A stretch of 64,000 nucleotides of DNA from Pelecanus crispus (GCF_030463565.1 NC_134659.1:8006511-8070510), one strand, 5' to 3'. Positions 46,801-57,310 are shown, numbered from the stretch's first letter. The notes: a model not told the origin generated them from the letters alone. Numbers and translations are program-made.

Positions 46801-49800
46801 AATAATCTAGTAGACATCTGGAAGAACTACCTGCAACTAGTTGCACAGTTTAATTTGTGAAGGGAAGGTCTTACTTTTCCTCCTAAATGGAAATGTACTT
46901 TCTTGAGTATAGATCACGTGGCAATAACTGTGCATTCTGGTTTTACCAGAGTTATTAAAACAAGCTCTTATTTTGTATCTTGTGTTTGCAGGTAGAAAGT
47001 TACCAAATGTTGCACAAACTTAAATGTCCCTTCAGTGAAGTCCAGCTTCCTTCAAGAGAGCTGGCCAAAACTTGAATGAATTTCATGCAACACGCTAAGT
47101 CAGCCAGAGAGGAGAGCTAAATTGGATTGAGGATATGGGGGAAGCTTTTGGAGAGCAGTTGGTAACCATCAGTAGATAATTTGGCCTGAACGTGGCTGAC
47201 AGCTCTTTACCTGTATGGGAGGGGGGAATCATCACATGGGTTTTCTGGTTTTTCGTTCTGTTTTTCCTGGCGGTTTTGGTTTTTTAGCAGTGAGCATCCT
47301 AATTAAGCAAGCTGACGATCCCGGGCTGGCTGCATATCGATCCCGCATAGTTACACAGGCTTGCCAGGCCGTGTCAGCTGGCAGTTTATGGGCTGTCATT
47401 AAGTTGACTTTACGTTTGCGTTACTGAAGCCACGTTGGGCTGTTGAAATAGCATTGCCCAAAGAAAAGCATATATGTGCATACATAAATATAACAGATTT
47501 CGGGAAAGAACATCTAAGGCATTGATTTCCTGGAAGGTTTTCCCTCCAGAGTGTTGATCTTGTTTGTGTACTTGATAAATGCAATTCCTAAGGTGCAGAA
47601 AGAAATTGTGATTTGCAATAAAACCAAGAGATGGTCAAAAATTACTGAAACATCTCACCCCAAATTGATGAATTTCTAATCTGCTTCATATAACTAAAGA
47701 AAAGGAAACCTCTAACATTGTAGAGAATTATCTAGAAAAAGGAGCTAACCTTGGCTACCCCAGTTTTGCTACACGTGCTTTCAGGCTTAACATCCCTCCC
47801 CCCTCCCCCCCCAATTAATTACGTAAACTGCAGAGTAAATACCATCTAAATGAATGAGTGTGGACAGAACTAATTCTAAAAAAAAAGGCTACAAATACCA
47901 TTTAAAGAGAATGAGTGTAGATAGGACTAATTCTAAAAAAATGAGGCTACAAGTCAGCTTATTGGTGCCAGACTCAGACTTTTCCAGAGAGATTAGTGTG
48001 GCCGGCATCCCCATGCAGCTATTATGCTGCATTACAAATAGGGATTTCCCAATTTATGTTCTCAGTTCTTCCCCCCCCCCCTTTTTTTTCTTTTTTTAAA
48101 AAAAATGGGGAAAAATACTGGCACATCAACCTCTGGCACAAATCACTGCAAGGTGGTATTTGTGTGAGCTTAGAAATTGTTCTCTTGTGTTATTAAATAA
48201 CTTAAATAACCCTTTTCAGCAAAATCTTGACATCTGTTAGAAGTTCTGGGTTCCAGCAGTATTTGACTAAGTCAGCTCCCAAAAGATTAAACTATTTTGA
48301 AGTCCGGTATTGGATTAATGGAGGCATTTCTCCAGAGAATGAACTTGATCAGGTTTCCCATGACAATTAGGAATTTTCCTTTTTCAGTCAACTTGTGAGA
48401 CTTTGTGTTTATTTAGAGATAAATGTTATTTACTACTTGCAGAGCAAAATATATCACACAACCCCTCCCTACCCACCTCCCCAATCCTTTAATATTTTAT
48501 GTGACAGCAGAATTGGTGGCTTGGTATTTTTGTTTTGTTTCTATCCGGGGGAGGGGGAAACAATGGAATAAAATGTGGTTGTATACTCAAACATTCCACT
48601 TTCTTATGCTAACATGCGAAAAGCAAAACAATCTGAACAGGCTAAATGCAGAATTGTGTATTTTGTCAACTGTTGCTTTCATTAGCTTTCTTTTTTCCAT
48701 GGAACGGTGTGTACCGGTACTGGCTTCCATCTTTCTGTCAGTGTAGGTTCTCTTTAAAGCGTGTTAAAATGCTGTTCTGCAAGGCTCCTGGAGCTCGGTA
48801 AGTTCTGGTGGATGGTGAGTACGACTGCATCAGAGATGCTCATTTGGAAAATGTAAGTAAAGTCAGCAAGCTTAGGTGCAACTTGTTTGACGCATTGAGG
48901 GTTTTTGCTGTTTGAAGTGAGAAAAGTGCTGCAATTGCTTGAGTCTTATTCCACAACATAATCTTTAAAAGCATAAACAGTTCATGAATATAAAGCAACC
49001 TTGGTTTTGGCCTGCTAGGCGTTGTTATTCCTCTTGCAGATGTGACTGAAGCGTGCGTACATACAGCTCTAAACTACAGCTGGGACCCAGCCTGGCGAGG
49101 GCTCCCAGAACACCGTGAGCTGCCCAGCTGGCTGCGGTGTCTGCGGCGAGGAGCTAGCCAAGAGGAGTTTCTGGAGGGAGTGCCTCTGGGTCCCCTTTCG
49201 GACGCGTCGTCTCTTGCACGCTCTTCACTGCTCCTTGCCTCAGCCCTTACCTGTGCTCCTTCCCTGACTGTTTCCTAAATTTTTTTTTTTAAATCCCAAT
49301 TCATGCTGCACAAAACTGATGGCATCTAGTCTGGAGGCCTGACATTAATTTTCTGCCAAATGATTCTGGACTTGCTTTAATCCAGGCTCTGGCAAGCACT
49401 TGTTAATCCGTTCTTTGCCTGCTGCCCCTTGGTTTTATTGACATGCATGGGTTTTTTCCCAGACAAAATTTGGAATGCTCCCTTTACCAGGATTTATCTG
49501 TACTCAGAAGCTTTCTGTGCAGTGTAGCCTTTCTCTTGTAATCGACTTCAAAGGGTTTAACAAAGAACATAATTTACCTGCAAAAGATCTGGCTTGTCAT
49601 ACTTCTCTGCATTACTGACGTAGTCTTGTGAAGTTGTGCATGCGTCTGACTTCTGGTGAAACCCATGCAGTTACCAGCAAGGTCAGAATAATTGCACGGA
49701 CTGTAGTGATATATGGAATACCAGGCAAGGAAGTCTTGTGGCTTGCCTTGTAGTGTCCTCTTACTTAAAAAATCAGGGGCTGCAGTGCCGTTTTGTGGGA

Positions 49801-52800
49801 AGATTTCTGAGTACAACTCCCTCTCTCCCTTTACTCAGATATTTTTTTTTTCTTTTTTCTCTGTGCTGTTTGCTTGCCTTCGCTGCTTCCAACTTTTGGC
49901 CTTGCTGCTTACATTTTGTATGCAAAGCAATTTAGCAGGCGCTGCCTTTGACTTCCCTCTGCCAAACTTCTGTATGTAGCTTTGTTTCCCCTTAGTTATT
50001 TCTGCCAGATAAGTGCAGTCTAATACCTACCACTGATGCAGCTATCAGTGGAAGCAAAAAGGAGAGTGTTAATAAAGCATGACTAGCCAACCTGGATGTT
50101 ACAACAACGTGGTCTCATCCTTCTGCTTTTCCTGAGCATCATTCTCAGATGTGTTGGTAATAGTTTGGAGTTCATGGGGTGTTTTTTCCCAGCAAACTCC
50201 CCTTGTTTTTGGGAAGCGTCAAGCTTAATGTCTTGACTCCTGCGTGAAGCTTGCCATTGTTTTCCTCTTCCTGTAGAAGAGCAAATTCACCCCATTCCTT
50301 AAATACCAAACTACGGTTACTGATGCGGAGGGCAGCACAGGTACCTTCTTCTATAAGATTGAGTGGAGACCTTGCGAAGTTCTGTGCCTCGTAGCGTTAC
50401 TGAATGATTGCAGTTAGCATTCCAGTCTGTGGCAACGTATGCCTTTTGTTTACTTGTCATTATTCTTTCTATGCTATCTTTCAGAAAATGTTTTTTGACT
50501 TAACAGTGCAGCCTGAGCAAGGGAGAAATACGCTTGAGTGTCATGAACTGTGCCAGTCAGCCAGCAGCCTGCAGGGCAGTGATTTGGAGAGGTGGTCTGC
50601 GTGCTCTTCTGTAGGCTGCCTAAAGGCAAGGCATGAAGAGTTAAAGCTGGCTCTGCCTCCCATTTGTGCCCTGACAAGATCGAGATATTAAGTTATTGAA
50701 CTCGGTAGAAAACTAATGATCTTTACCTGCTGAAAGCTACGCTGAGAGTATAATTGAAGAAAAACAGAAACAACTTGACCTTATTTGGGCTTCTGTATGT
50801 AGTTGGGCTCCTTGCTGTTGGGGAGCCAAGGGTGTTTATGTGGTTGAGTGCTATGACAGCAGTTCCTGAATTAAGAGCCTGTGAAGATTTTTTTGTAGTA
50901 GTTGTATAGATAAAGTTGGGAAGCTTTGGGTAGTTCTCTCTAAACCCTTGCTTCCATAACACATTTGCTGTGGCTTATTTTGAATGCTTTCTTCACTTCC
51001 AGTTTCTCCTGTTCTGCTTGAAACACTCCTATTAAAACATGAAGACGACGACTGCCTTTCTTTCAAAGCTGCCTGTACTCATTTTTCACGACTTTAGTAA
51101 ACTCATCGCTTGCTCTCCTAGGCTCACTGACTCCGAGATGATTTCTCTGATCTCTGTTTGCTTCCCTTGTCTTGTCCATAAGGTAGTATCCAGTTTCTTA
51201 AAGGGCTTTGTTTAATCATCTCCCGTGGCTCTTGCTTTGCCCAGTTTGATCTTGGGTTGCAGCTGTGAGTTTTCGAACCAGCTTCAGAAAAGATGCCCGA
51301 TGCATTTTTCTTCTGTGTGATAGCTGGGTGATTTAGCTAGCAAGTTCTTGGTTTGGGTCCACTTATCTGCTTTTGGTGGCTCTTTTTAGGTAACTGAAGA
51401 TACGTCTGGCTTTATGGGGAGCTTGATGGGAGGATTATTGGAAGAACACATGTTTCTCTGTGCCTTGTAGAAATTTAAATCTCTGCATAGCAGAGAAAGA
51501 AAAGCAAATGTGGTATTGGAAAGTGGAGTGTTTGAGTGCACCAGAAGTATTAAGCCCAATTTTGGTTTGCTTGTGCATATTTTAACTTCTTGTCTCTCTT
51601 CCATTAAGATTCCAATACTGAATATTCAGGTGAAAATATTCCCAGCTCTCTGTACTGTCGCAGGAACCGTATTCTCCTGTACAAACTACTTTGGTGTAAT
51701 CTTCACAGGTGGAGTTGGCAAAAATGGATCCACTATAGCAGTAAGTACTTTGTTCTGCTAGTTACTCTTCAGCACTCTGTGGCTTTTGAGCCATGCCTTT
51801 TAGTTTTTATTTAAGATAATGCCTTCTACATGTGAAATACTTTCAGTTCCTTGCTGGCGTGGGAAAAACAAGTGAATATTGTCTGCGTAAGAATAGTAGC
51901 TTTAGGAGTCAAGAGTTTTAAAATTGGAGTGATTAAAAGTGCTTATTGTACTTTGATATTTGCTTTTGAATTAATCCTATAAAACAGGTTATACAAATGC
52001 GCACGCCCCCAAAGAGTTCATAGAAAAGTCCAATGCAAAAATCCATTCAGAAGAAAGTTCGTCAAGAAGATTGGTTATGGCTTTGATCCTTCTAGAAGAT
52101 CTGTATTATTCATATTACTAGTGAAGAACTACAGGTGGAGGTATCTGCACAAGTACCTTCTGTTTCAGTGAAGATGATGATTGATTCTGGAGCCCCGGGA
52201 GTTTTCCAAAAAGCAATCCTATAGTGGCCTAATAATTAGTTGCTACCTAGAAGACTGTTTGAGTTGCTTTCTAGCTGAGAAAGCGATAGAAGTATTGTCT
52301 CCTGTCACTTGCTAAAAGTGTCAGCCACTGCCTGTGTGACACGTGTCACAGCTGTGCGCTTCTTGCTGCCAAAAACCTTATTTCCTCTCCCAGCACATGA
52401 AAGGTTCAACCATGTTCTCAGCTGATGCTCGCTCAAGTTTCACCATGCTTTGTTCCTGTTAGTACCGGTGTTCAGAAAGACATGTTTTTAATCTTACTTT
52501 AGTTAGAAACCACCAGTTGCATACCACGTGAGCGTCTGGCTTACTGAGGTTTCTTTGCAATGTGCATGTTTTGTTAACCTAACGCTTTAACTTTAATCCC
52601 ACTGTAGGGAACGAGCGTCCTTTCACCTTTTCTTCATATTGGGTCAGTGATTGCATTAGCTGCAATGATCTACAAGAAATCTGCTGTGCAGCTCTTTGAA
52701 AGGCATCCCTGCTTATATATACTTACTTTTGGTTTTGTATCTGCTAAGATAACAAATAAACTAGTGGTAAGTGTGCCAGAACCTTCCAGTTTCTTGTTAT

Positions 52801-54954
52801 TGCAGTAAAACTTTTTGTAGATTATTTAAAGTTCTCTAGTTATTCCACTGACTAACTTGCATCTGTTTGTGTACTGAAGCGATACTCGTGCTTTACTTAT
52901 TTTGAGTAGCTTGGAGGTGCAGCAGAGCCTTCCTTCTGTTCGAAAGGGGAGCGGTAAACCTCAAGTTAGTGCCATGGTTACACAGTCAGTGCCAGTACAG
53001 CTTAGAGTTGCCAAAGTTCTGTTTCTCCCACTTTCCCAGCTGTTCATTCACATTTTTGCAGTGTATTTGGGCATGTGGGCAATGAGCTGGGCAGGCACGG
53101 AGGTGGCTGAAACCCCCCTCAGATGCAGGTGCAGAGGGGGGAGGGAAGTTTGGGAGAAGGAGCGAAGGTGACAGAGGTGCTGAGGTTTGGAACAGTTGCT
53201 CAGGGTTTAACTTAAACAATTGGAGAGAAATAGTGGTTAAAATTAACAGGTTTGTACCCGGGAGCAGACGGCAGCGCTATTGGGAGCGGAGCCCGTTGCA
53301 CAGAGGGTGAATGAGGGATGAAACAACGGACATAACTCGGAATGGAAGAAAAGTTTCTTTCTTACCAAGGCTGGTTAACTACACAGTCACATCAACAGTT
53401 GTGCTGGTAAAAGTGAGGATGTGGTGTAGGACAGCCTCTGTGCCTGTGGGGGAGGGAGGGAATGTCACAATTTGGCATGAAAAGATGTGATCATCAAATG
53501 GTAACCAGAGAGAGGTGGTGATCCTTATGGGATGGGAACAAATAGGTGAAGTGAGAGGAACAGTAAGTGTCTCTGATTTTTGAAGGTCTAGCAGCTGTGA
53601 GTTTTGGTTTCCAGGCTCAACTAAACCTTAAAATTTACCAGTCTACTTCTATTTTACTGTTTTGTTTCTGGCCAGAGGAAAGATTTGTGGGCTGGAAAAT
53701 GTGTTAGGATTTTTTCCCTGTAGCTACGTTCTTTGTGCTAATAAAAGATACTTCTCTGCAAACCTTGCATCTCATAGCTGTAGACTTTTGTGGTTCAAAC
53801 AGTATTGCTGCTGCTACTTAAGTACCTGATACATCTTACGGTAATGCGGCTTGAACTATAACTTCTGTGGCTTTGTGTATTCTGAAATCACTCTGCGTTG
53901 GCTGGCATATGTTTATTTCTTAAACTTCCTTCTTTTGTTGTAGGTTGCACACATGACCAAAAGTGAAATGCACCTGCACGACACAGCATTCATAGGCCCA
54001 GCACTGTTGTTTCTGGACCAGTATTTTAACAGCTTTATTGATGAGTATATTGTACTCTGGATTGCCCTGGTAAGTATGGGCTCGCTTTGCTTGTCGGTAA
54101 TCATTGTGAGCGTTTGCGTGCTCTCTCACAAATATGGTTTGCGTTGGTTGAGCCTAGCTGACTCACCTAGAGGGTGATGGGACTGGGAACTTACTTTACT
54201 GAGTTGATTTTAAATAGAGCTCATGCAAACGGAGGTAAACATGGTTTGCTTGGTGCATAGTTTAAACAGTTTTAAAGCAACGTAGCAAATACTCAAAGCT
54301 TAGAATAGACTGTTTTGAAGATTTGTGTTGATGCCTTGTTAGCGAGGGAGTATATTATGTGCGGTGCAACTGTAGTACGGCTGTACCTTAAGCTCTTGAA
54401 AGCATGTACGTCTGTCACTACTAGCAGCATCCATTAGGAAAAGATACCTGAAGTTACTCATACGTGCTTATCAAGCACTCAAGTGTTATCTACCAAAATG
54501 CAGTGTTAACCTTTTAATGAAATCGGTATTTTGTGTATGGTTATCACAATTCAGAGTTAATGGGGCATTTCACAGTATCTGTATAGGTACTATAACTGTT
54601 TTCCCCTCTCTGACTACAGAATTAAGAGTCTGTATTCTTACAAAGCTGGAAGAAAGCGCAGCATACCTAGAAACTCTTTCTTCACTGAGTGATTATTCCT
54701 ACAGAGTTGGAGATTTAGTTTGTGAAAAGAAGACCCGAGTGCTTTTATTCTGAAGTGTGCAGGTGGTGTTACAATCTTGTGTTATACTCTATGCAAATAT
54801 AGATCTAAATGTGTGTAATTTTTTCCATTGGCAGATCTTTTCTCTCTTTGATTTGCTTCGATACTGTGTCAGTGTGTGCAATCAAATTGCTGCCCATCTG
54901 CACATCCATGTATTCCGAATCAAGTCGTCCTCCACGCATTCTAATCACCATTAG
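25482..54954 (+). CDS. CEPT1: CEPT1, choline/ethanolamine phosphotransferase 1 (eight coding exons, one with an alternative copy)
   Basis: Exons 25482-25820, 29535-29682, 30688-30829, 46682-46766 (or 38115-38199), 51609-51740, 52608-52766, 53944-54069 and 54835-54954 join to 1,251 nt: 416 codons plus a stop, with all phases consistent. The enzyme transfers phosphocholine or phosphoethanolamine from the CDP form to diacylglycerol, the last step of the Kennedy pathway, in ER and nuclear envelope. The CDP-alcohol phosphotransferase signature D-G-x2-A-R-x8-G-x3-D-x3-D is complete at residues 136-158 (D136, G137, A140, R141, G150, D154, D158; also D133). The protein is multi-pass (about ten helices in the family). 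The N-terminal M-S-G-H-R and C-terminal S-N-H-H match human CEPT1 rather than CHPT1. Introns are GT-AG. Transcription likely starts in the CpG island at 23.6 kb. Confidence 0.96.
25821..29534 (+). other. CEPT1: CEPT1 intron 2
   Basis: This intron is about 3.7 kb. T-rich runs occur near 27,782-27,805 and 28,064-28,078. No mobile element or alternative exon is recognised. Confidence 0.7.
29535..29682 (+). CDS. CEPT1: CEPT1 exon 3, catalytic signature
   Basis: This 148-nt exon encodes residues 114-162 and contains the whole CDP-alcohol phosphotransferase motif (D133, D136, G137, A140, R141, G150, D154, D158). These aspartates bind two metal ions in the family. The acceptor is TTTCTTAG and the donor is GTATTG. 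It ends in phase 1. Confidence 0.95.
29683..30687 (+). other. CEPT1: CEPT1 intron 3
   Basis: This intron is about 1.0 kb. Nothing is recognised in it. Confidence 0.75.
30688..30829 (+). CDS. CEPT1: CEPT1 exon 4
   Basis: This 142-nt exon encodes V163 to the split codon 210, including P-D-W-M-F-F and the conserved [17 protein letters not shown] block. The acceptor is TTCTTCTGCAG and the donor is GTAAGT. It ends in phase 2 (AT of codon 210), so it can join either exon 5a or 5b. Confidence 0.95.
30830..38114 (+). other. CEPT1: CEPT1 intron between exon 4 and alternative exon 5a
   Basis: This intron is about 7.3 kb. It contains a TG/TA-rich palindromic stretch at 34,571-34,607 and a C run near 36,390. 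No mobile element is clearly recognised. Confidence 0.65.
38115..38199 (+). CDS. CEPT1: CEPT1 alternative exon 5a (homologue of exon 5b)
   Basis: This is an 85-nt open exon with a strong acceptor (TTTCTTTCCCTCACACGTAG) and a plausible donor (ACG then GTAAAG). Joined to exon 4 it reads [12 protein letters not shown] and ends G-P-W-F-W-N-Y-T, then continues in frame into exon 6 (I-P-I-L-N-I). It has the same length and phases as exon 5b; 12 of 29 residues are identical, including D-V-T-E, L-L, G-P and F-W. The W-N-Y-T/I-P-I-L junction resembles CHPT1 (W-D-Y-T/I-P-I-L, from memory). It has no stop in the coding frame. I infer a second, mutually exclusive version of a transmembrane segment. Its use is not proven by sequence, but a decayed copy would not be expected to keep frame, length and splice sites. 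Confidence 0.82.
41690..42180 (-). mobile_element. Probable solo LTR of an endogenous retrovirus
   Basis: Read on the minus strand, the segment has a TATA-like TGTATAAATA near 41,803-41,812. About 100 bases further on, after a GGCGTCTGTGTGC block, comes GAAATGAAATAAAGCAATAT with an AATAAA hexamer (about 41,717-41,722), then a GT-rich stretch. This spacing of promoter, R and polyadenylation signal is typical of avian LTRs. No gag, pol or env remains nearby. Ends are approximate because no target-site duplication was identified. Confidence 0.55.
43815..43836 (+). repeat. Poly-A run
   Basis: About 22 consecutive A bases lie within the CEPT1 intron. The flanks are not recognised as a retrotransposon. 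Confidence 0.9.
45885..45976 (+). repeat. Two-copy tandem duplication, 46-bp unit
   Basis: Units 45,885-45,930 and 45,931-45,976 both begin TACACCAGCAAGTCAGCCTC and differ at only a few positions. The duplication looks recent. It lies about 700 bases upstream of CEPT1 exon 5b and contains pyrimidine-rich sequence. Confidence 0.92.
46682..46766 (+). CDS. CEPT1: CEPT1 exon 5b (canonical exon 5)
   Basis: This 85-nt exon encodes I210-L238: [10 protein letters not shown], a hydrophobic helix, then G-G-P-P-F-W-Q-S-L. This is the version that matches human CEPT1 as remembered. The acceptor is TTTGTACTTAATCAG, with a weaker pyrimidine tract than exon 5a, and the donor is GTAATT. It is the homologue of exon 5a, 8.5 kb upstream. 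Confidence 0.94.
46767..51608 (+). other. CEPT1: CEPT1 intron 5
   Basis: This intron is about 4.8 kb. It contains a two-copy tandem duplication (47,840-47,952) and C-, T- and A-homopolymer runs near 48,070-48,110. No other element is recognised. Confidence 0.7.
47840..47952 (+). repeat. Two-copy tandem duplication, about 57-bp unit
   Basis: Units 47,840-47,895 and 47,896-47,952 both start TACCAT and share GAATGAGTGT, ACTAATTCTAAAAAA and GGCTACAA, with scattered differences and small indels. Confidence 0.9.
51609..51740 (+). CDS. CEPT1: CEPT1 exon 6
   Basis: This 132-nt, 44-codon exon encodes residues 239-282: [14 protein letters not shown], a membrane helix with F-S-C-T-N-Y-F, and the conserved [11 protein letters not shown]. 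The acceptor is CTTCCATTAAG and the donor is GTAAGT. It begins in phase 0 and so accepts either exon 5a or 5b. Confidence 0.95.
51741..52607 (+). other. CEPT1: CEPT1 intron 6
   Basis: This intron is about 0.87 kb. Nothing is recognised in it. Confidence 0.75.
52608..52766 (+). CDS. CEPT1: CEPT1 exon 7
   Basis: This 159-nt exon encodes residues 283-335: [12 protein letters not shown], a helix, [19 protein letters not shown] and A-K-I-T-N-K-L-V. The acceptor is ATCCCACTGTAG and the donor is GTAAGT. Confidence 0.95.
52767..53943 (+). other. CEPT1: CEPT1 intron 7
   Basis: This intron is about 1.2 kb. Nothing is recognised in it. Confidence 0.75.
53944..54069 (+). CDS. CEPT1: CEPT1 exon 8
   Basis: This 126-nt exon encodes residues 336-377: [13 protein letters not shown], a conserved loop, then the helix with [15 protein letters not shown]. 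The acceptor is CTTTTGTTGTAG and the donor is GTAAGT. Confidence 0.95.
54070..54834 (+). other. CEPT1: CEPT1 intron 8
   Basis: This intron is about 0.77 kb. Nothing is recognised in it. Confidence 0.75.
54835..54954 (+). CDS. CEPT1: CEPT1 exon 9 (last coding exon, stop 54952-54954)
   Basis: This exon encodes residues 378-416: the last helix, then [14 protein letters not shown] and the terminal H-S-N-H-H. The acceptor is TTTTCCATTGGCAG. The C-terminus is CEPT1-type; CHPT1 has a longer, different tail. Confidence 0.95.
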
Positions 54955-55775
54955 TAAATGGGGAGTCACCATAAGAAGAAATAAGAGAGAGTTGGTTTTC
55001 TACATGAACGGATGTGAAGATATGTGGGAGACTAAGGCAAAAAGCAGATAAGAACAAAGTAATTTATAGTAATCCATGTTGTATAACTGCTATTCTTTGT
55101 TATCAGTAACACTCCTTAGCTAGTCTCCTGCCTGAGAGAGTGAATTCCAAGTACACCCTAGTCAACTCTACATGTAGTCAACTCTGTTGGTTCAAAGCCC
55201 GGGAAAGCATGCAGGGAGTAATGCTCTGTCTTTGTAATTACCTTGATTACAAAATAATCTATATATGGTGAATGGATCCCCAACAACTGAAGTTTCTAAT
55301 GTAGTATAATTACAGCTGCAATACAACTTGCTTTTAATTTTAATATTTCATCATCTCTTAGTGAAATACTTGTTTAGTGTCCACTCGAAATTTATTTACT
55401 AAAGACCTGAGCTGGTAAAAACAGAGATATCGCACTAGCTTGTGTAGCTGAAGCAGCTGTTGAGGTTTGAGTCCAGACTGATGTGGTTCTTTTGCTTATG
55501 CATTGCTGATAAAGCGGTTTCTTGCTGAAGAATAATGTGTTGAACAGGGTTCTGCAAGCGGAAGGGATGACCGGCATGCAAAATAGTATGGTATCTTTGT
55601 CAATTAATTTTATTTTTTTAAATAAACATTATCTAAAAAGACAACTTATTTCTCAATTTTCTTCAGTGGAAAGACTATGAAAAGAAAATTTTACTGTTTA
55701 CTTTTTTTATGTATGAAACTTAAGCAAAATTTCCTTTCTGCTCTTAATAAATAAGAATTCTGAGAGCAACCCTTG
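54955..55775 (+). other. CEPT1: CEPT1 3' untranslated region
   Basis: This is A/T-rich sequence after the stop. AATAAA hexamers lie at 55,621-55,626 and 55,746-55,751. The second is followed within 40 bases by a GT-rich stretch (TGTGTGTGTTGC), making it the better cleavage site, near 55,770. Confidence 0.65.
55746..55751 (+). terminator. CEPT1: CEPT1 polyadenylation signal AATAAA
   Basis: The hexamer is followed by a GT-rich downstream element at about 55,784-55,800. An alternative upstream hexamer lies at 55,621-55,626. Confidence 0.65.
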
Positions 55776-56341
55776 TCTTCAGATGTGTGTGTTGCTCTGT
55801 CCTACTTAGACTTCTGAAGTACAATTCTGCCTGCTATTTAGAAAGCTGCTTTCTAATGCTTTTATGTGTGTAGCGTTGTCATTCCAGGATCTCCAAGAGC
55901 TTTCTCTGCTACATAGTGCTGTAAGTTTGGGGTGGGTTTTTTTTGTTGTTAATACCATTTTAAATGTGGTGAACTGCATCAGGGAGGCTAAGTTAGATTT
56001 AATGGAGGGTTTAATCGCACGGTAGTGAAGTGCTGCAATGTGTGCCGCAGGCCCTGGCACTGAGGGGAACTTCAGACCCTGAGCAAAGTGCCTAGGCTTG
56101 CTGTGCAGAGCAAAGGGAGCGTCGCCAGAGCAGGATCTGCCATGGCTATCGGGGAGCTGCTGGGGAGCCAGGTGGTGGGGAATGCTAGGAGCTTGGCGAG
56201 GGGAATCCTAGCCCTCTCCCTATGGAGCATCTCTCTCAGCATGGTAAGAAAATGCTTCTTGTCTGCTGGGAACCCAGAGCCACAGCAGTACCTGAAGACA
56301 ACTGCATGTGTCTCTTCTTTCAAGGAATTAAACACAGCTCA

Positions 56342-56345
<4 letters not shown>
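55776..56345 (+). other. Intergenic segment before the poly-A tract
   Basis: No gene is recognised. A plus-strand open frame from 56,088 (M-P-R-L-A-V-Q...) runs into the A tract as poly-lysine and has no known domain. An ATTAAA lies at 56,325-56,330, about 15 bases before the A tract, so a processed retrocopy is possible. Confidence 0.45.

Positions 56346-56391
<46 letters not shown>
56346..56391 (+). repeat. Poly-A tract, about 46 bases
   Basis: Uninterrupted A run followed by an A/C-rich tail. It is the longest homopolymer in the window, and its length in an assembly is unreliable. Confidence 0.95.
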
Positions 56392-56393
<2 letters not shown>

Positions 56394-56881
56394 AAAAAAA
56401 CCCCAACAACAATAAATCAAAACTCCAGCTGAGCGTTTAGCACATGGATGTGCTCTTGTCTTGTGTCGTCTCTGGTTGGAAAAGTTTTGGTTCCTTTCTG
56501 TGGGGCGATACCATTTCAGCAAGTGAGTTGGAGGTCATGCCTCAGGATTGGGGCACTGGGGAAAGGAGGAATGTCTTCAGGATGAGGAGAAATTTCTGTA
56601 GGCTTCCCTACTTCGCCCTTGAACTTCCAGGCATTTGTGTCCTTGTGAGCAGCTATTATGTGGCAAGCGCAGCTGAGGGCTCTTTGGGGTACCTCTGGGT
56701 TTGCACTGGGGGTTCCCAAAGCGTCCCTGCCAGGCTGAAGCCTGAGGGAGAGTTTGGTTCCTGCGTCCTGACCACGCAGCTGTGGCACAGCTCTGAAGTG
56801 TCCTGGAAATGTTAATGGTCCCAGTGAGTAAGGTGGCAGCTGTCTCTTCGGTATCACAGTTTTACATGCAATGGGAATTTA

Positions 56882-56915
56882 GATAACTAGTTTATTTGGA
56901 TAACTAGTTTATATG
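56882..56915 (+). repeat. Tandem duplication, 17-bp unit, beside a CR1
   Basis: The units GATAACTAGTTTATTTG and GATAACTAGTTTATATG sit directly side by side. The second unit abuts the 5' edge of the CR1 fragment. Confidence 0.9.
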
Positions 56916-57310
56916 GAGCACCTCTCCTACAAGGCCAGGCTGAGAGAGTTGGGGTTCATCCTGGAGAAGAGGAGGCTGCGGGGAGACCTTACTGCGGCCT
57001 TTCAGTGCTGAAAGGGGGCCGATGGGAAGGATGGGGACAATCTTTTTAGCAAGGCCTGTTGTGACAGGACAAGGAATAATGGATTTAAACTGGATATAAG
57101 GAAGAAATTTTTTACACTGAGGGTGATGAGGCACTGGAAGGGGTTGCCCAGAGAGGCAGTGGAGGCCCCATCCCTGGAAACATCCCAGGCCAGGTTGGAC
57201 GGGGCTCTGAGCGACCTGACATGGTTAAAGCTGTCCCTGCTCACTGCAGGGGTTGGGCTGGGTGGCCTCTAAAGGTCCCTCCCAACCCAAACCATTCTGT
57301 GATTCTGTTT
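56914..57310 (+). mobile_element. CR1 LINE 3'-end fragment
   Basis: Plus-strand CR1 3' region: GAGAAGAGGAGGCTGCGGGG, the RNA-end block with GGGTGATGAGGCACTGG, and the 3' end with AACCATTCTGTGATTCTG. It is about 400 bases long, 5'-truncated, and closely related to the 3' part of the copy at 2.6 kb but in opposite orientation. Confidence 0.93.

Noticed and set aside
56088-56432. Open frame ending in poly-lysine
   Set aside because: The lysines are translation of the A tract. The upstream part has no recognised domain, so I list it only as a possible retrocopy, not a gene.
57002-57244. Minus-strand open frame resembling one near 2.5-2.9 kb
   Set aside because: Both are antisense or non-coding frames of CR1 3' UTR copies, which explains their similarity.
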